This document shows, piece by piece, positions 1 through 10,094 of a DNA stretch of 64,000 nt (positions are counted from its first letter, which is position 1; each line of letters opens with the position of its first letter). The stretch spans positions 1 through 64,000 of the forward strand of contig CALHLE010000009.1 in assembly GCA_938034415.1 (NCBI GenBank). Direction: 5' to 3'. The translations under genes were made by a program, and so were the position numbers. The notes beneath the pieces were generated by a model, which saw only the letters and a list, made by a program, of their open reading frames with translations, ran no database searches and was not told the DNA's origin. This stretch comes from an uncultured Anaerolineae bacterium. GTDB taxonomy: Bacteria; Chloroflexota; Anaerolineae; J036; Brachytrichaceae.

Positions 1-1124
1 AGCGCCTGCTCGATCTTCTCGTAGGATTGGGCGTAGGCCATGCGCACGTGTCCGGCGCCGCCTGCGCCGAACGCGCTGCCAGGCACCACGGCGACTTGCT
101 CCTCCAGCAGCAGCTTTTCGGCGAACTCCTCGTCGCTCATGCCGGTCCGGGCGACCGAGGGGAAGGCATAGAACGCGCCGCGCGGCTCGAAGCAATCCAG
201 CCCGAGGGCGTTGCACCCGCTCACGATCAGCTTGCGCCGCCGGTCGTATTCGGCCACCATCCGCTGCACATGCTCCTCGCCTTCCTGGAGCGCGGCCAGC
301 GCGGCATGTTGGCCGGTGGTCGGCGCGGACATGATGGTGTACTGATGCACCTTGCGCATCGCGGCCAGCAGCTCCGCCGGCGCCGCCGCATAGCCGATGC
401 GCCAGCCGGTCATCGCGTAGTCCTTGCTGAAGCCGCCCAGCAGGATCGTGCGCGCCTGCATGCCCGGCAACGCGGCGAAGCACACGTGTGCCACGCCATA
501 CACTAACCGGTCGTAGATCTCGTCGCTGATGACGACCAGGTCGTGCTGCTCGGCCAGGCGGGCGATCTCCATTAGCCGCGCGCGGCTCATCACCGCGCCG
601 GTGGGGTTGTTGGGGTAGCCGATCAGGATGGCCTTGGTGCGGGGTGTGATGCGCGCGGCGACCTCTTCGCCCGTCACCTGGAATTCGTGCTCGACGCGCG
701 TCGGGATAGGAACGGCCACGCCGCCGGCGAAGGTCACCTCCGGCGCGTAGGACACAAAGCACGGCTGCGGCACGATCACCTCGTCGCCGGGGTCAACGAT
801 CGCCGTCAAGGCCAGATACATCGCCTCGCTCACGCCTACGGTGATCAGCAGCTCGGTCTCCGGGTCGTACTCCACGCCATACAGCCGGGCCAGATGCGCG
901 CTGAGCGCGCGGCGCAGCTCGAGCGTGCCGGAGTTGCTGGTGTAGGCCGTCTCGCCGCGCTCCAGCGACGCGATGCCGGCGCGAAGGATCGGCGGCGGCG
1001 TGACGAAGTCCGGCTCGCCGATGCCCAGGGAGATCACATCGGGCATGGTGGCGGCGATGTCGAAGAAGCGCCGGATGCCGGAGGGGGGGACGGACGCGAC
1101 GCGCTGAGAGATGAAGTTGCGCAT
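1..1124 (-). CDS. Class I/II PLP-dependent aminotransferase (3' end beyond window)
   Basis: Reading from an ATG at 1124, the protein begins MRNFISQRVASVPPSGIRRF and is open to the window edge, giving 374 residues of a family that is usually about 390 long. It is a fold-type I aminotransferase: SLGIGEPDF near the N-terminus, GYPNNPTGAV for substrate and PLP contacts, SDEIYDRLVY, and the PLP-lysine motif GGFSKDYAMTGWRIGY. It is the last gene of the aromatic operon seen here, so an aromatic or aspartate/prephenate substrate is a reasonable inference, but the substrate cannot be read from sequence alone. A 102-base gap separates it from the anti-sigma gene, so it may also have its own promoter. 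Confidence 0.9.
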   Translation of the reverse strand, partial: MRNFISQRVASVPPSGIRRFFDIAATMPDVISLGIGEPDFVTPPPILRAGIASLERGETAYTSNSGTLELRRALSAHLARLYGVEYDPETELLITVGVSEAMYLALTAIVDPGDEVIVPQPCFVSYAPEVTFAGGVAVPIPTRVEHEFQVTGEEVAARITPRTKAILIGYPNNPTGAVMSRARLMEIARLAEQHDLVVISDEIYDRLVYGVAHVCFAALPGMQARTILLGGFSKDYAMTGWRIGYAAAPAELLAAMRKVHQYTIMSAPTTGQHAALAALQEGEEHVQRMVAEYDRRRKLIVSGCNALGLDCFEPRGAFYAFPSVARTGMSDEEFAEKLLLEEQVAVVPGSAFGAGGAGHVRMAYAQSYEKIEQA

Positions 1125-1189
1125 GATGAAACCTGGATGCTTGCGGTTCGGATCGCTCAAAGCGATTCGAGCAGTGATTGACCAACCGG

Positions 1190-1195
1190 ATTATA
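1190..1195 (-). promoter_or_regulatory. Possible -10 element upstream of the aminotransferase
   Basis: A perfect TATAAT is present on the minus strand in the gap between the anti-sigma stop and the aminotransferase start, about 65 bases before the ATG. No convincing -35 lies 17 or 18 bases upstream, so this is a weak call. Confidence 0.3.
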
Positions 1196-1226
1196 GAAGC
1201 GCTCGCGCAAAGCGGCCGGAGCGCAG

Positions 1227-1907
1227 TCACCGCTTCACCCAACCGAGCAGGCCCAGGGCGATGGCCGCAAGCAGCGCCAGCGCGGCCAACAGGCGCGTCG
1301 GCGTGATCGGCCCGGCGGCCGGCGGCGCGGGCGCGGCGACGGTTGCCGCCGGTTCGCTCGCCGCCTGAAAGGAACGCTGCGCCGCATCCGCGCCCGCGGA
1401 TTCAACTTCGGCCTCCGGCGCGACGGCGGCTTGAATCGGGGCGGCCGGCAACGCCTCACCCTGCATCGGCTGCGCCGCCGGCGCCATCTCGGCCGGCGGT
1501 TCAGCGGGCGTCGCCAACGCGCGCTGCGGCGGCATCTCCAGAGCGGGCGCAGCCGCCGGTGCGACTGCGGGCATTGCGGCGAAGGGCGCGGGGCGCGTCA
1601 ACTCGGATGCCGCCAGCGCCACGAAGAGCGCCGTCGCGGCCAGCGAGCCGAGCCGCAAGAGCCATGGGGAGAACAAAGGCCGTCGCCGCTCGGGCGCGGC
1701 CGGCTTTCGGCCGACGTCGAGCGGCAAGATGAAGTTGCGCGGCGGTTGCAGCGCCGGCAACGCGCGCGATTCTCGGACGAGCAGACGCGTCGCGGCGACG
1801 CGGCGCCGCAGCGGCGCGTCCCGCGCCATCCGCGCTTCGAGCGCAGCGCGCTCGGCCTCGCTCAGCCGGCCATCCACGTAAGCGGAGATCAGCTCGTCCT
1901 CGGTCAT
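1227..1907 (-). CDS. Putative transmembrane anti-sigma factor
   Basis: 226 residues. The N-terminus (MTEDELISAYVDGRLSEAER) has the look of an anti-sigma helical domain with the DGRLSEAE segment common in these proteins. A first hydrophobic segment lies near residues 85-105, followed by a long Ala/Pro-rich linker and a second hydrophobic segment at the extreme C-terminus (LLAALALLAAIALGLLGW). The usual HxxxCxxC zinc motif is not present. It starts 11 bases after the stop of an ECF sigma gene, the normal pairing. Function as its antagonist is inferred from position and architecture; the signal it senses is unknown. Confidence 0.7.
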   Translation of the reverse strand: MTEDELISAYVDGRLSEAERAALEARMARDAPLRRRVAATRLLVRESRALPALQPPRNFILPLDVGRKPAAPERRRPLFSPWLLRLGSLAATALFVALAASELTRPAPFAAMPAVAPAAAPALEMPPQRALATPAEPPAEMAPAAQPMQGEALPAAPIQAAVAPEAEVESAGADAAQRSFQAASEPAATVAAPAPPAAGPITPTRLLAALALLAAIALGLLGWVKR

Positions 1908-1918
1908 TGCCCTTCCCC

Positions 1919-2509
1919 TTACTGACGAAACTCGTCGGGCAGCAGTTCCTCGTGGGCTAACAAAGCGTCGCGCAGCTTGGCGCGCGCCCGGCTCAGCCGG
2001 CTTTTCACCGTGCCGAGCGATACCTGCATCGCCTCGGCGATTTCTTCGTAGCTCAAGCCTTGAACGTCGGACAGCACGAACGTGATGCGTTGATCGGGCG
2101 GCAATTGCAGCGCCGCGCGCGCGATGAAGCGGCGCAGGTCGCTGCGCTCGGCGGCGTGCAAGGGATCCTCGTCGTCGGCGGGTAACACATCGGCCAGGCT
2201 GCGCCCCTCGTCGGCCTCGTCGCCGCCCTCCAGCGAGGCGGCCGGCCGGCGTCGCGCGTAGCGCAGCGCGTCGTAGCAGGCGTTGGTCACGATGCGCAGC
2301 AGCCAGCTCTTGAACGAACCGCCGCGATAGCTTTTGATGTGGGTGAACGCCGCGAGGAATGCCTCTTGCGTCGCGTCGGCGGCCGCAGCCGGCTCGCCCA
2401 GGATGCGATAGGCGACGTTATAAACCTGCGACTGGTAGGCCAACACCAGTTGGTTGAATGAGGCTACATCGCCGCGCTGCGCCGCGCGGATCAACCCCGC
2501 TTCATCCAT
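1919..2509 (-). CDS. ECF-family RNA polymerase sigma factor
   Basis: 196 residues from the ATG at 2509 ([20 protein letters not shown]); a longer reading frame exists but its extra residues are the aroQ gene in another frame. Region 2 is clear ([20 protein letters not shown], then [19 protein letters not shown]) and region 4 carries the helix-turn-helix [25 protein letters not shown]. No region 3 or 1.1, as expected for ECF factors. The start overlaps the end of aroQ by 8 bases, so the two are probably translationally coupled, which places a stress-type sigma factor inside an amino acid biosynthesis operon. Confidence 0.92.
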   Translation of the reverse strand: MDEAGLIRAAQRGDVASFNQLVLAYQSQVYNVAYRILGEPAAAADATQEAFLAAFTHIKSYRGGSFKSWLLRIVTNACYDALRYARRRPAASLEGGDEADEGRSLADVLPADDEDPLHAAERSDLRRFIARAALQLPPDQRITFVLSDVQGLSYEEIAEAMQVSLGTVKSRLSRARAKLRDALLAHEELLPDEFRQ

Positions 2510-3044
2510 CGGCCCGATTGTGCGGCTGCTCGGCCAGGATGTCCAGCAGGGCGGCCAGCCCCAGCGTGTAGCTGCGCCAGCCGAAGCCGGCAATCACGCC
2601 GACGGCCACCGGCGAGATGAACGAGTGGTGTCGGAAAGGCTCGCGCTTGTGCACGTTCGAGAGGTGCACTTCGACGCAGGGCAGGGCGACCGCGCTAATT
2701 GCGTCGCGCAGGGCGACGCTGGTGTGCGTCAGGCCGCCGGGGTTGATCAGGATGCCATGCGCCCACGCGCGCGCGTCGTGGATGGCGTCAATCAAGGCGC
2801 CCTCGTGGTTCGACTGCGCGATGCGCAGCGCGGCGTTGCGCTGCGCGGCCAGCTCGCGCAAGCGCCGGTTGATGTCCTCCAGCGTGACGCGGCCGTACAC
2901 GTCCGGCTCGCGCAGGCCGAGCAAATTCAGGTTGGGGCCGTGAAGCACCAGAACCGCCCATTGTGCACCGGCCATCGAGGAACCGGCGTCGCCCGCCGGC
3001 TGCGGCTCGGCCGGGCGCTGCGACCTATCCGCTGCGTTCTCCAT
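2502..3044 (-). CDS. aroQ: Type II 3-dehydroquinate dehydratase
   Basis: Shikimate step 3: dehydration of 3-dehydroquinate to 3-dehydroshikimate. Hallmarks are [21 protein letters not shown] at the N-terminus (catalytic Tyr in VYG), [15 protein letters not shown], the [19 protein letters not shown] segment, and [19 protein letters not shown] with the catalytic His region. I chose the ATG at 3044 because GGAGG sits 5 bases upstream; this leaves about 25 residues before the family core. Alternatives are 3065, an ATG overlapping the aroB stop, and 2975, closest to the usual family length near 150. The gene lies directly behind the aroK-aroB fusion and overlaps the sigma gene. Confidence 0.95.
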   Translation of the reverse strand: MENAADRSQRPAEPQPAGDAGSSMAGAQWAVLVLHGPNLNLLGLREPDVYGRVTLEDINRRLRELAAQRNAALRIAQSNHEGALIDAIHDARAWAHGILINPGGLTHTSVALRDAISAVALPCVEVHLSNVHKREPFRHHSFISPVAVGVIAGFGWRSYTLGLAALLDILAEQPHNRADG

Positions 3045-3061
3045 GTGGGCCTCCGGTTTTC

Positions 3062-4717
3062 TCATCTCAGCGATGCCAGCGCGTCTTGCGCCATTGTCTC
3101 CGGCACGGCGTCGCACACGAAGGCGTCGCCCGGCGCGCGCAGCAGGACGAAGCGCAGCTTGCCGGCGCGCTTCTTCTTGTCGCTCAGCATGTAGCGCCAC
3201 ACCGCGTCCGGCGCAAACGCCAGGCCGTCGAGCGCATCGCGCGCGTCGTCGAGCGCGGTGGGCAGGCCGACGCTGCGCAGCAGGCCGATCACTTCGGCCA
3301 CCAGCGCGCCCTCGCACACCCCCATCGCATGTGAGAGCCGCGCAGCGCAGACCAGGCCCAGCGCCACCGCCTCGCCGTGCTTCAGCCGAAAGCCGCTCCA
3401 CGCCTCCAGGCCGTGGCCGAAAGTGTGGCCCAGGTTCAGCAGCGCGCGCCGGCCGCGCTCGAACGGGTCGGCCTGCACAATCGCGCGCTTGAGCAGGATG
3501 GCGTCTGCCAGCGCATTGAGCAGCGCTTGGCCGCGCCCGTCGCTCAGCGCGCCGCTTGTCGCCGCCTCGCGCAGCCGCACATAGGCCGCGCCGCCGCTGA
3601 GCAGGGCGGCTTTGACGATTTCGGCCAGGCCGCAGCGCAGCTCGCGCGGCGGCAGCGAAGCCAGCGCGCTCAGGTCGGCCACGACCAAATCGGGCTGCTT
3701 GAACGCGCCGACCAGGTTTTTGCCGAAGTCGGTGTCCACGCCGACCTTGCCGCCGATGCTGGAATCGGCCATGGCCAGCAGCGAGGTGGGCACTTGGACG
3801 AGCGGCACGCCGCGCAGGAAGGTGGCCGAGGCGAAGCCGGCCGTATCGCCCACCACGCCGCCGCCCAGCGCGATGACGGCGCTCGCGCGCTCCATGCCGC
3901 GCGCGCTGAAGGCGCGATACATCGCCTCGACGCTGGCCAGCGTCTTGTGCGCCTCGCCGGCAGGCATGACGTGCAGGAAGCCATCCAGGCCGGCGCGCGC
4001 CAGCGCGCGCAGCGCGCGCTCGCCGTAGTGCGCGGCGACGTTTGCATCGCTCACCACGGCGAACGGCGGCGTCCAGCCGCGCCCGGCCAGCATGAACCCC
4101 AGCGCATCCAGCACGCCCTCGCCGATGACGATGTCGTAGCGCGCGCCGGCTTCGGGCACGTCCACCGCGATCCGGGCGCGCTCGCGCCGGTAGGCTTCGC
4201 ACGCCAGCGCGGCGACTTCATCGGGCGTGCGTTGAGAGGTATCTATGGCGTAGTGCAACTGGGCGTATTTGGTCGCGCGCTCGCGCAAGAGCTGTGTGAC
4301 GCGCGCGGTCACGTCGCCGCCGCGCAGCATCGGGCGCTCGGCGGCGGCCGCCTCGCCGCCCACGCGCTGCACGATGACCTCCGGCGTCGCCGTGAGGCAC
4401 ACGCCGACGCCGCTGCTGAGCAGCGCCGCGCGGTTGTCGTCGTCCACGATCATGCCGCCGCCGGTGGCGATGACGCAGTTCCGGCGCGCGCTCAGCTCGG
4501 CGACGAGTTCGCGCTCGCGGGCGCGAAAGTAGCCCTCGCCGCGCGAGGCGAAGATCGCCGGAATCGGCATACCCTCGCGTCGGCTGATCTCCTCGTCGGC
4601 GTCTATGAAGGCCAGCCCAAGGCGCTGCGCGCAGAGCCGGCCGACGGTGCTTTTGCCCGTGCCCATGAAGCCGGCCAGGATGAGGTTGCGAGGATGGGCG
4701 GCGATGTCTTCACGCAT
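3062..4717 (-). CDS. aroKB: Bifunctional shikimate kinase / 3-dehydroquinate synthase fusion
   Basis: 551 residues with two catalytic domains in one frame. Residues 1-170 are shikimate kinase: P-loop GFMGTGKST at 16-24, the acidic pair in FIDADEEI, and the shikimate-binding ATGGGMI near 84-90. Residues about 185-551 are 3-dehydroquinate synthase, with [10 protein letters not shown], the NAD-contacting [35 protein letters not shown], and metal-ligand segments E...H...H in LAEIVKAAL and [12 protein letters not shown]. Steps 2 and 5 of the pathway are therefore covalently linked although not consecutive. Such fusions are known in several bacterial lineages. It follows aroC by 9 bases and precedes aroQ. 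Confidence 0.96.
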   Translation of the reverse strand: MREDIAAHPRNLILAGFMGTGKSTVGRLCAQRLGLAFIDADEEISRREGMPIPAIFASRGEGYFRARERELVAELSARRNCVIATGGGMIVDDDNRAALLSSGVGVCLTATPEVIVQRVGGEAAAAERPMLRGGDVTARVTQLLRERATKYAQLHYAIDTSQRTPDEVAALACEAYRRERARIAVDVPEAGARYDIVIGEGVLDALGFMLAGRGWTPPFAVVSDANVAAHYGERALRALARAGLDGFLHVMPAGEAHKTLASVEAMYRAFSARGMERASAVIALGGGVVGDTAGFASATFLRGVPLVQVPTSLLAMADSSIGGKVGVDTDFGKNLVGAFKQPDLVVADLSALASLPPRELRCGLAEIVKAALLSGGAAYVRLREAATSGALSDGRGQALLNALADAILLKRAIVQADPFERGRRALLNLGHTFGHGLEAWSGFRLKHGEAVALGLVCAARLSHAMGVCEGALVAEVIGLLRSVGLPTALDDARDALDGLAFAPDAVWRYMLSDKKKRAGKLRFVLLRAPGDAFVCDAVPETMAQDALASLR

Positions 4718-4726
4718 CTTTGGCGA

Positions 4727-5911
4727 TCACTCATAGCCGAAGCGCCAGGGCAGGGCGTCCATCGGCAGAGCGTCCAGCCGCAGCCGACGCAGCGCTGCGA
4801 AGCGCGGGCGCATCTCGTCCAGCGAGTCGCCGCCCAGCTTCTCGACGAGCGCATCGGCCAACACGAAGCACACCATCGCCTCGATGATCGGGACGGCGCG
4901 CGGCACCTGGCAGAAGTCGCTGCGCTCGTATTTCGTCTTGACCATCCGGCCGGTGGCTAAGTCCACCGAGTCGAGCGGGTTGAGCGTGGTGGCGATGGGC
5001 TTGAGCGCGGCGCGCGCGACGATCGGCGCGCCGTTGGTGATGCCGCCCTCCAGCCCGCCGGCGTGGTTGGTGCGCTGGCAGATCGCGCCGTCGGCGGCGT
5101 AGAGCTGGTCTTGGGCCTGGGTGCCGAGCCGACGCGCCTCGGCGAAGCCGTCGCCGATCTCGACGCCCTTGACGGCGTGCACGCTCATCACCGCCTGCGC
5201 CAATCGTGCGCTCAGGCGACGATCCCAATGCACATGGCTGCCGAGGCCGGGCGGCACATGCAGCGCGACCACCTCGACGACGCCGCCCAGGGTGTCCTTC
5301 GCGGCGATGACCTCGGCGATGCGGGCGCGCATGCGCTCGGCGGTGGGAGGGTGGTAGCAGCGCACGTCGCTGGCCTCGGCCTGCGCGAAGCGCTGTAGGT
5401 AGGTCTCGGCGTCCACCGCAGAGGCATGGTCGGGCGTCTCCACTTCGCCGATGCTGAGCACGTAGCCGCCGACGACGATGCCGAACTGTCGCAGCAGCGC
5501 GCGACAGGCGGCACCGACGGCGACGCGCACGGCCGTCTCGCGCGCCGAGGCGCGCTCCAGCGCTAGGCGCAGCTCGCGATAGCCGTATTTCACTGCGCCG
5601 GTCAGGTCGGCGTGGCCGGGGCGCGGGATGGTCATCGGCTCAATGTCGCGGTCTTTCCATTTGGCGTGGTCGAGGTTCTCGATGACGAAGGCGATCGGGC
5701 CGCCGGTAGTCTTGCCGGCCATCACGCCGGCGGTGATGCGCGCGTGGTCGCGCTCGATCTTCATCCGTCCGCCGCTGCCGTAGCCTTGTTGGCGGCGGGC
5801 CAAGTCGCGGTCAATGTCCTCGGAGCACAGCGGCACGCCGGCGGGCATGCCTTCGAGGATGGCGGTCAGCGATGGGCCGTGCGATTCGCCGGCGGTGAGA
5901 AACCTAAGCAT
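4727..5911 (-). CDS. aroC: Chorismate synthase
   Basis: 394 residues, within the family range. Catalyses EPSP to chorismate with reduced FMN. Signature segments visible are MLRFLTAGESHGPSL at the start, RRQQGYGSGGRMKIE, RPGHADLTGAVKYGYRE, RASARETAVRVAVGAACR, HWDRRLSARLAQAVMSVHAVKGVEIG and the EGGITNGAPIVARAALKPI region. The ATG overlaps the end of aroE by 8 bases, which fits translational coupling. Confidence 0.97.
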   Translation of the reverse strand: MLRFLTAGESHGPSLTAILEGMPAGVPLCSEDIDRDLARRQQGYGSGGRMKIERDHARITAGVMAGKTTGGPIAFVIENLDHAKWKDRDIEPMTIPRPGHADLTGAVKYGYRELRLALERASARETAVRVAVGAACRALLRQFGIVVGGYVLSIGEVETPDHASAVDAETYLQRFAQAEASDVRCYHPPTAERMRARIAEVIAAKDTLGGVVEVVALHVPPGLGSHVHWDRRLSARLAQAVMSVHAVKGVEIGDGFAEARRLGTQAQDQLYAADGAICQRTNHAGGLEGGITNGAPIVARAALKPIATTLNPLDSVDLATGRMVKTKYERSDFCQVPRAVPIIEAMVCFVLADALVEKLGGDSLDEMRPRFAALRRLRLDALPMDALPWRFGYE

Positions 5912-6743
5912 CTTGAAGCGCCTCCCGCATGATAGCCGAAACGCGCGCGGCCGGCACGCCCGTCCACCGCTCGAACGCCGCCGCGCCTTGCTCGGCCAGC
6001 ATGCCGATGCCGCCGATGGCGCGCGCGCCGGCGGCCTCGGCCTGCCGCATCAACTTCGTCACACGCGGCGTGTATACCAGGTCGTAGAGCGTGGCGCCGG
6101 CCGGGAAGGGCGCGCCGTCCGGCCATGGCGATTCGTCCTCGCGCGGCCACATGCCGGCGGATGTGCAGTTGACGATCAAGTGCACCGCTTGACAGGCCGG
6201 ATCCATCGGCGACGCCACGACGGCGCATCGCTCGCGCGTGGCGATCGAATGGGCCAGGTCGTCCAGCAGATGCTGGGCACGGGCCGGCGCGCGGTTGTAT
6301 ACCCACACGCGCGCCCCCCGCAGCGCCAGCGCATAGACGACCGCCCGCGCCGAACCGCCGGCGCCCAGCACCAGCGCCCGCGTGCCGGCGTGGACATCCA
6401 CGCCGTGAAAGGCCAGGTCGGCCAGGAAGCCGATCCAGTCGGTGTTATCGCCCAGCAGGGCGCCCCTGCGCTTGAAGATGGTGTTCACCGCGCCGATGGC
6501 GCGCGCGTGTGCGCTCACCTCGTCGAGGTAGGGCATCACCGCCTGTTTGTGCGGGATGGTCACGTTGCAGCCGGCGACGTCCTCGCGCTCGCCCAACTCG
6601 CGCATGCGCGCCGGCAGGGCTTCCGGCGGCGTGTCCCACAATTCGTAGCGCCAGCCGCTCAACCCGATGTGGGCGAACGCTGTGCGCTGCATCTGCGGGC
6701 TTTTGCTGTGCGCAACCGGATGGCCGATCAAACCAACGATCAT
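5904..6743 (-). CDS. aroE: Shikimate dehydrogenase
   Basis: 279 residues from the ATG at 6743 (MIVGLIGHPVAHSKSPQMQR); the frame is open further upstream but that part does not match the family. Reduces 3-dehydroshikimate with NADPH. Motifs: GHPVAHSKSP for substrate binding, NVTIPHKQAVMPYLDE with the catalytic Lys, GDNTDWIGFLADL, and the nucleotide-binding ALVLGAGGSARAVVYAL followed by VYNRAPARA. It sits 29 bases behind aroA. Confidence 0.96.
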   Translation of the reverse strand: MIVGLIGHPVAHSKSPQMQRTAFAHIGLSGWRYELWDTPPEALPARMRELGEREDVAGCNVTIPHKQAVMPYLDEVSAHARAIGAVNTIFKRRGALLGDNTDWIGFLADLAFHGVDVHAGTRALVLGAGGSARAVVYALALRGARVWVYNRAPARAQHLLDDLAHSIATRERCAVVASPMDPACQAVHLIVNCTSAGMWPREDESPWPDGAPFPAGATLYDLVYTPRVTKLMRQAEAAGARAIGGIGMLAEQGAAAFERWTGVPAARVSAIMREALQDA

Positions 6744-6772
6744 GGCGTAGCTCGCATGGGATGGCGAGTAGG

Positions 6773-8095
6773 TCAGCGGTCGGCGACCAGCGACGCTAGG
6801 TCGCGAAAGAACGCCGGGTAGGTCTTGGCCACGCACTCCGCGCCGAGGATTTTCGTCTCGCCTTCGGCGCGCAACGCGGCGATGGCCAGCGCCATCGCCA
6901 CGCGGTGATCGCCCAGACCGTCCACCACTGCGCCGCGCAGGCGGGCCGGCCCTTCGACGACGAAGCCATCTGCCGTCGCTTCAATCCGCGCGCCCAATTT
7001 GCGCAGCTCGCCGACGAACCCTTCTAGCCGGTTGCTCTCCTTCACGCGCAGTTCCTCGGCGTCGCGGACGATGGTGACGCCGTGCGCCTGCGTCGCGGCC
7101 ACGGCGAAGATGGGGAACTCGTCAATCATGCGCGGCGTCAGCGCGCCGCCTACTTCGACGCCGCGCAACTCGCCACCGACGACTTCCACATCGCCCACCG
7201 GCTCACCGCCTTCCTCGCGCAGGTCGGCCATATAGATTGTCGCCCCCATCGCCCGCAGCGCGTCAAGCAGGCCGGTGCGCGTCGGATTCAAGCCGACTTC
7301 GACGAGGCGAAGCCGCGCGCCGGGCGTGATCGCCGCCGCGACGATGAAGAATGCTGCCGAGGAGAAATCCGCCGGCACCAGCATGTCCAGCGCGCGCAGC
7401 GGCCTTTGCGGCGGATGCGCGGTGATGCGGCCGGCCTCCCCTTCGGCTTCTACGGTGACTTCGACGCCCATGGCGCGCAGCATGCGCTCGGTGTGGTCGC
7501 GCGTCGGCGCCGGCTCGCGAACGGTCACCGGCCCATCCGCATATAGGCCGGCCAAGAGCAGCGCGCTCTTCACTTGCGCGCTGGCGATGGGCATATCGTA
7601 GGTCAGCCCGTGCAATGGGCGATGCGCGGCGCGGATGACGAGCGGCGCGTGGCCGTCTGTGTCTTCGATCTGTGCGCCCATCCGGCGCAGCGGATCGGTG
7701 ACGCGGCGCATTGGGCGGCGGCGCAGTTGTTCGCTGCCGTCTAACACCGCGTCGAACGCCTGCCCGGCCAAGCAGCCGGCCAGCAGCCGCATCGTCGTGC
7801 CGGATGAGTTGCAGAACAGCGGCTGGTCGGGCGCGCGCAGGCCGCGCAATCCCCGGCCGGCGATGCGCAGGCCCGCCGAGTCGCAGCCGCTGCCGAGTGG
7901 GGCCGCCGGCGCGCCAAGCGCAGCCATGCAGCGCAGCGCGGCGTCCGCGTCGTCGCTCGCCAACGGCTCGCGAATGCGGCTGACGCCCTCGGCGACGCCG
8001 GCCAGGATGGCGGCCCGCACGGTGATGCTGCGGTCGCTCGGCGCGCGCAGCACGCCACGCAGCGCGTGCGTCGGTTGGACGGTCTCGATGGTCAT
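6773..8095 (-). CDS. aroA: 3-phosphoshikimate 1-carboxyvinyltransferase (EPSP synthase)
   Basis: 440 residues starting MTIETVQPTHALRGVLRAPS. The frame is open for another 270 codons upstream, but that part is tyrA in another phase. EPSP synthase signs: APSDRSITVRAAILAGVAEG (the family usually has K where T is seen in RSITVRA), LFCNSSGTTMRLLAG, LDGSEQLRRRPMRR, SAQVKSALLLAGLYADG, and LRVKESNRLEGFVGELRKLG near the C-terminus. The start overlaps the tyrA stop as ATGA. Confidence 0.96.
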   Translation of the reverse strand: MTIETVQPTHALRGVLRAPSDRSITVRAAILAGVAEGVSRIREPLASDDADAALRCMAALGAPAAPLGSGCDSAGLRIAGRGLRGLRAPDQPLFCNSSGTTMRLLAGCLAGQAFDAVLDGSEQLRRRPMRRVTDPLRRMGAQIEDTDGHAPLVIRAAHRPLHGLTYDMPIASAQVKSALLLAGLYADGPVTVREPAPTRDHTERMLRAMGVEVTVEAEGEAGRITAHPPQRPLRALDMLVPADFSSAAFFIVAAAITPGARLRLVEVGLNPTRTGLLDALRAMGATIYMADLREEGGEPVGDVEVVGGELRGVEVGGALTPRMIDEFPIFAVAATQAHGVTIVRDAEELRVKESNRLEGFVGELRKLGARIEATADGFVVEGPARLRGAVVDGLGDHRVAMALAIAALRAEGETKILGAECVAKTYPAFFRDLASLVADR

Positions 8096-8943
8096 CGGAA
8101 GTGTGTTCTGCGCGCCTGCGCCGCAGCCGCGAGGAAGGCGCGCAGGCCTTCCTCGTCGCGACGCTCCAGCAGCGCAGTGAATTGATCGAGCGTGAACTGG
8201 AAGTCGCGCACGGCACCGAGCACGGCGTCGGCGTTCGTCAGCAAAATGTCCAGCCACATGGTGACATCGCTGGCAGCCACGCGCGAGGTGTCGCGAAAGC
8301 CGCCGGCCATCACCTGCCAGACCTCCGGCCGGTTCAGGCTGAACTGGTCGGTGGTCGTCACCAGGGCGACGGCTAGCGCGTAGGGCAGGTGGCTGGCGAA
8401 GGCTAATAATGCGTCGTGGTGTTCCGCGCCGATTTCGCGCGGCGCGGCGCCGACGCGCTCCGCCAGGTCGCGGACGACGGCCAGCGCCTCGTCGTCGCTG
8501 CGTTGGGTGCGGGTGAGCAACCAAGGCGCGCCCTGATACAGCGATGCGTCGGCGGCATCTATGCCGGCAGTCTCTTTGCCGCACATCGGATGCGAGCCGA
8601 CGGCGCGCAGGTGGGGTGGCAGCGCGTCCATGGCGCGGACGACTTCGGTCTTGGTGCTGCCCATGTCGGTGATGATCGCGCCGGGCCGGCAGATGTCGGC
8701 CAGTTGCCCGATCTGAGCGATGAGCGCGCGCACCGGCGTGCACAGCACGACCACATCGGCCTCGCCGGCGCGGCTCAGCTCCGACGAGACGACATCGGCG
8801 ATGTCGCGCGCCTGCGCCTTGCGCAGCGTCTCGGCGCTGCGCGAGATGCCGATCAGCCGGCCGGCATAGCCGTTGGCGCGCAGCGCCAGGGCGAACGAGG
8901 CGCCCATCAGCCCGAGGCCGACGATGCAAATTGTGCCTGTCAC
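8092..8943 (-). CDS. tyrA: Prephenate (or arogenate) dehydrogenase
   Basis: 283 residues from a GTG at 8943; there is no ATG near the N-terminal Rossmann motif and this GTG begins VTGTICIVGLGLMGASFALA directly on it. Further motifs are ITDMGSTKTEV, VGSHPMCGKETAGIDAA with the catalytic His, and SHLPYALAVAL. It makes hydroxyphenylpyruvate or arogenate from prephenate (or tyrosine from arogenate); the sequence does not decide. No ACT domain is attached, so feedback control of this step, if any, is not through that domain. The stop overlaps the aroA start. Confidence 0.93.
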   Translation of the reverse strand: MTGTICIVGLGLMGASFALALRANGYAGRLIGISRSAETLRKAQARDIADVVSSELSRAGEADVVVLCTPVRALIAQIGQLADICRPGAIITDMGSTKTEVVRAMDALPPHLRAVGSHPMCGKETAGIDAADASLYQGAPWLLTRTQRSDDEALAVVRDLAERVGAAPREIGAEHHDALLAFASHLPYALAVALVTTTDQFSLNRPEVWQVMAGGFRDTSRVAASDVTMWLDILLTNADAVLGAVRDFQFTLDQFTALLERRDEEGLRAFLAAAAQARRTHFR

Positions 8944-8966
8944 GTTGGGTTGAGGGACGCGCGAGA

Positions 8967-9992
<1,026 letters not shown>

Positions 9993-10014
9993 GCTTCCTA
10001 CCATTTGCGTTTAT

Positions 10015-10086
10015 CGCGGGATGAATCCTGCGTTACTGTCGCGGGATGAATCCCGCGTTACGGCCGCGGGATGAATCCCGCATTAC
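10015..10086 (-). repeat. Three palindromic repeats at 25-base period between aroG and aroF
   Basis: Three 22-base copies start at 10015, 10040 and 10065, separated by 3-base spacers. The consensus is CGCGGGATGAATCCCGCG plus TTAC; each unit is nearly self-complementary, with arms CGCGGGAT and ATCCCGCG. Copy 1 has one arm mismatch and copy 3 ends in CATTAC. They lie between two co-directional genes of one operon, so the transcript would carry three successive hairpins. Palindromic content and 3-base spacers argue against CRISPR. Confidence 0.9.
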
Positions 10087-10094
10087 CGGTTGGG

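Noticed and set aside
2510-2593. Upstream extension of the sigma factor to 2593
   Set aside because: The added residues are low-complexity and lie wholly within aroQ; the ATG at 2509 begins exactly on sigma region 2 sequence.
3377-4960. Long plus-strand reading frame of 527 codons opposite aroKB and aroC
   Set aside because: High GC opens antisense frames. Its protein is Ala/Arg/His-rich without motifs, while the minus strand gives clear full-length shikimate enzymes.
10015-10086. Direct repeats resembling a mini CRISPR array
   Set aside because: Units are palindromic, the period is only 25 bases with 3-base spacers, and no cas gene lies nearby.
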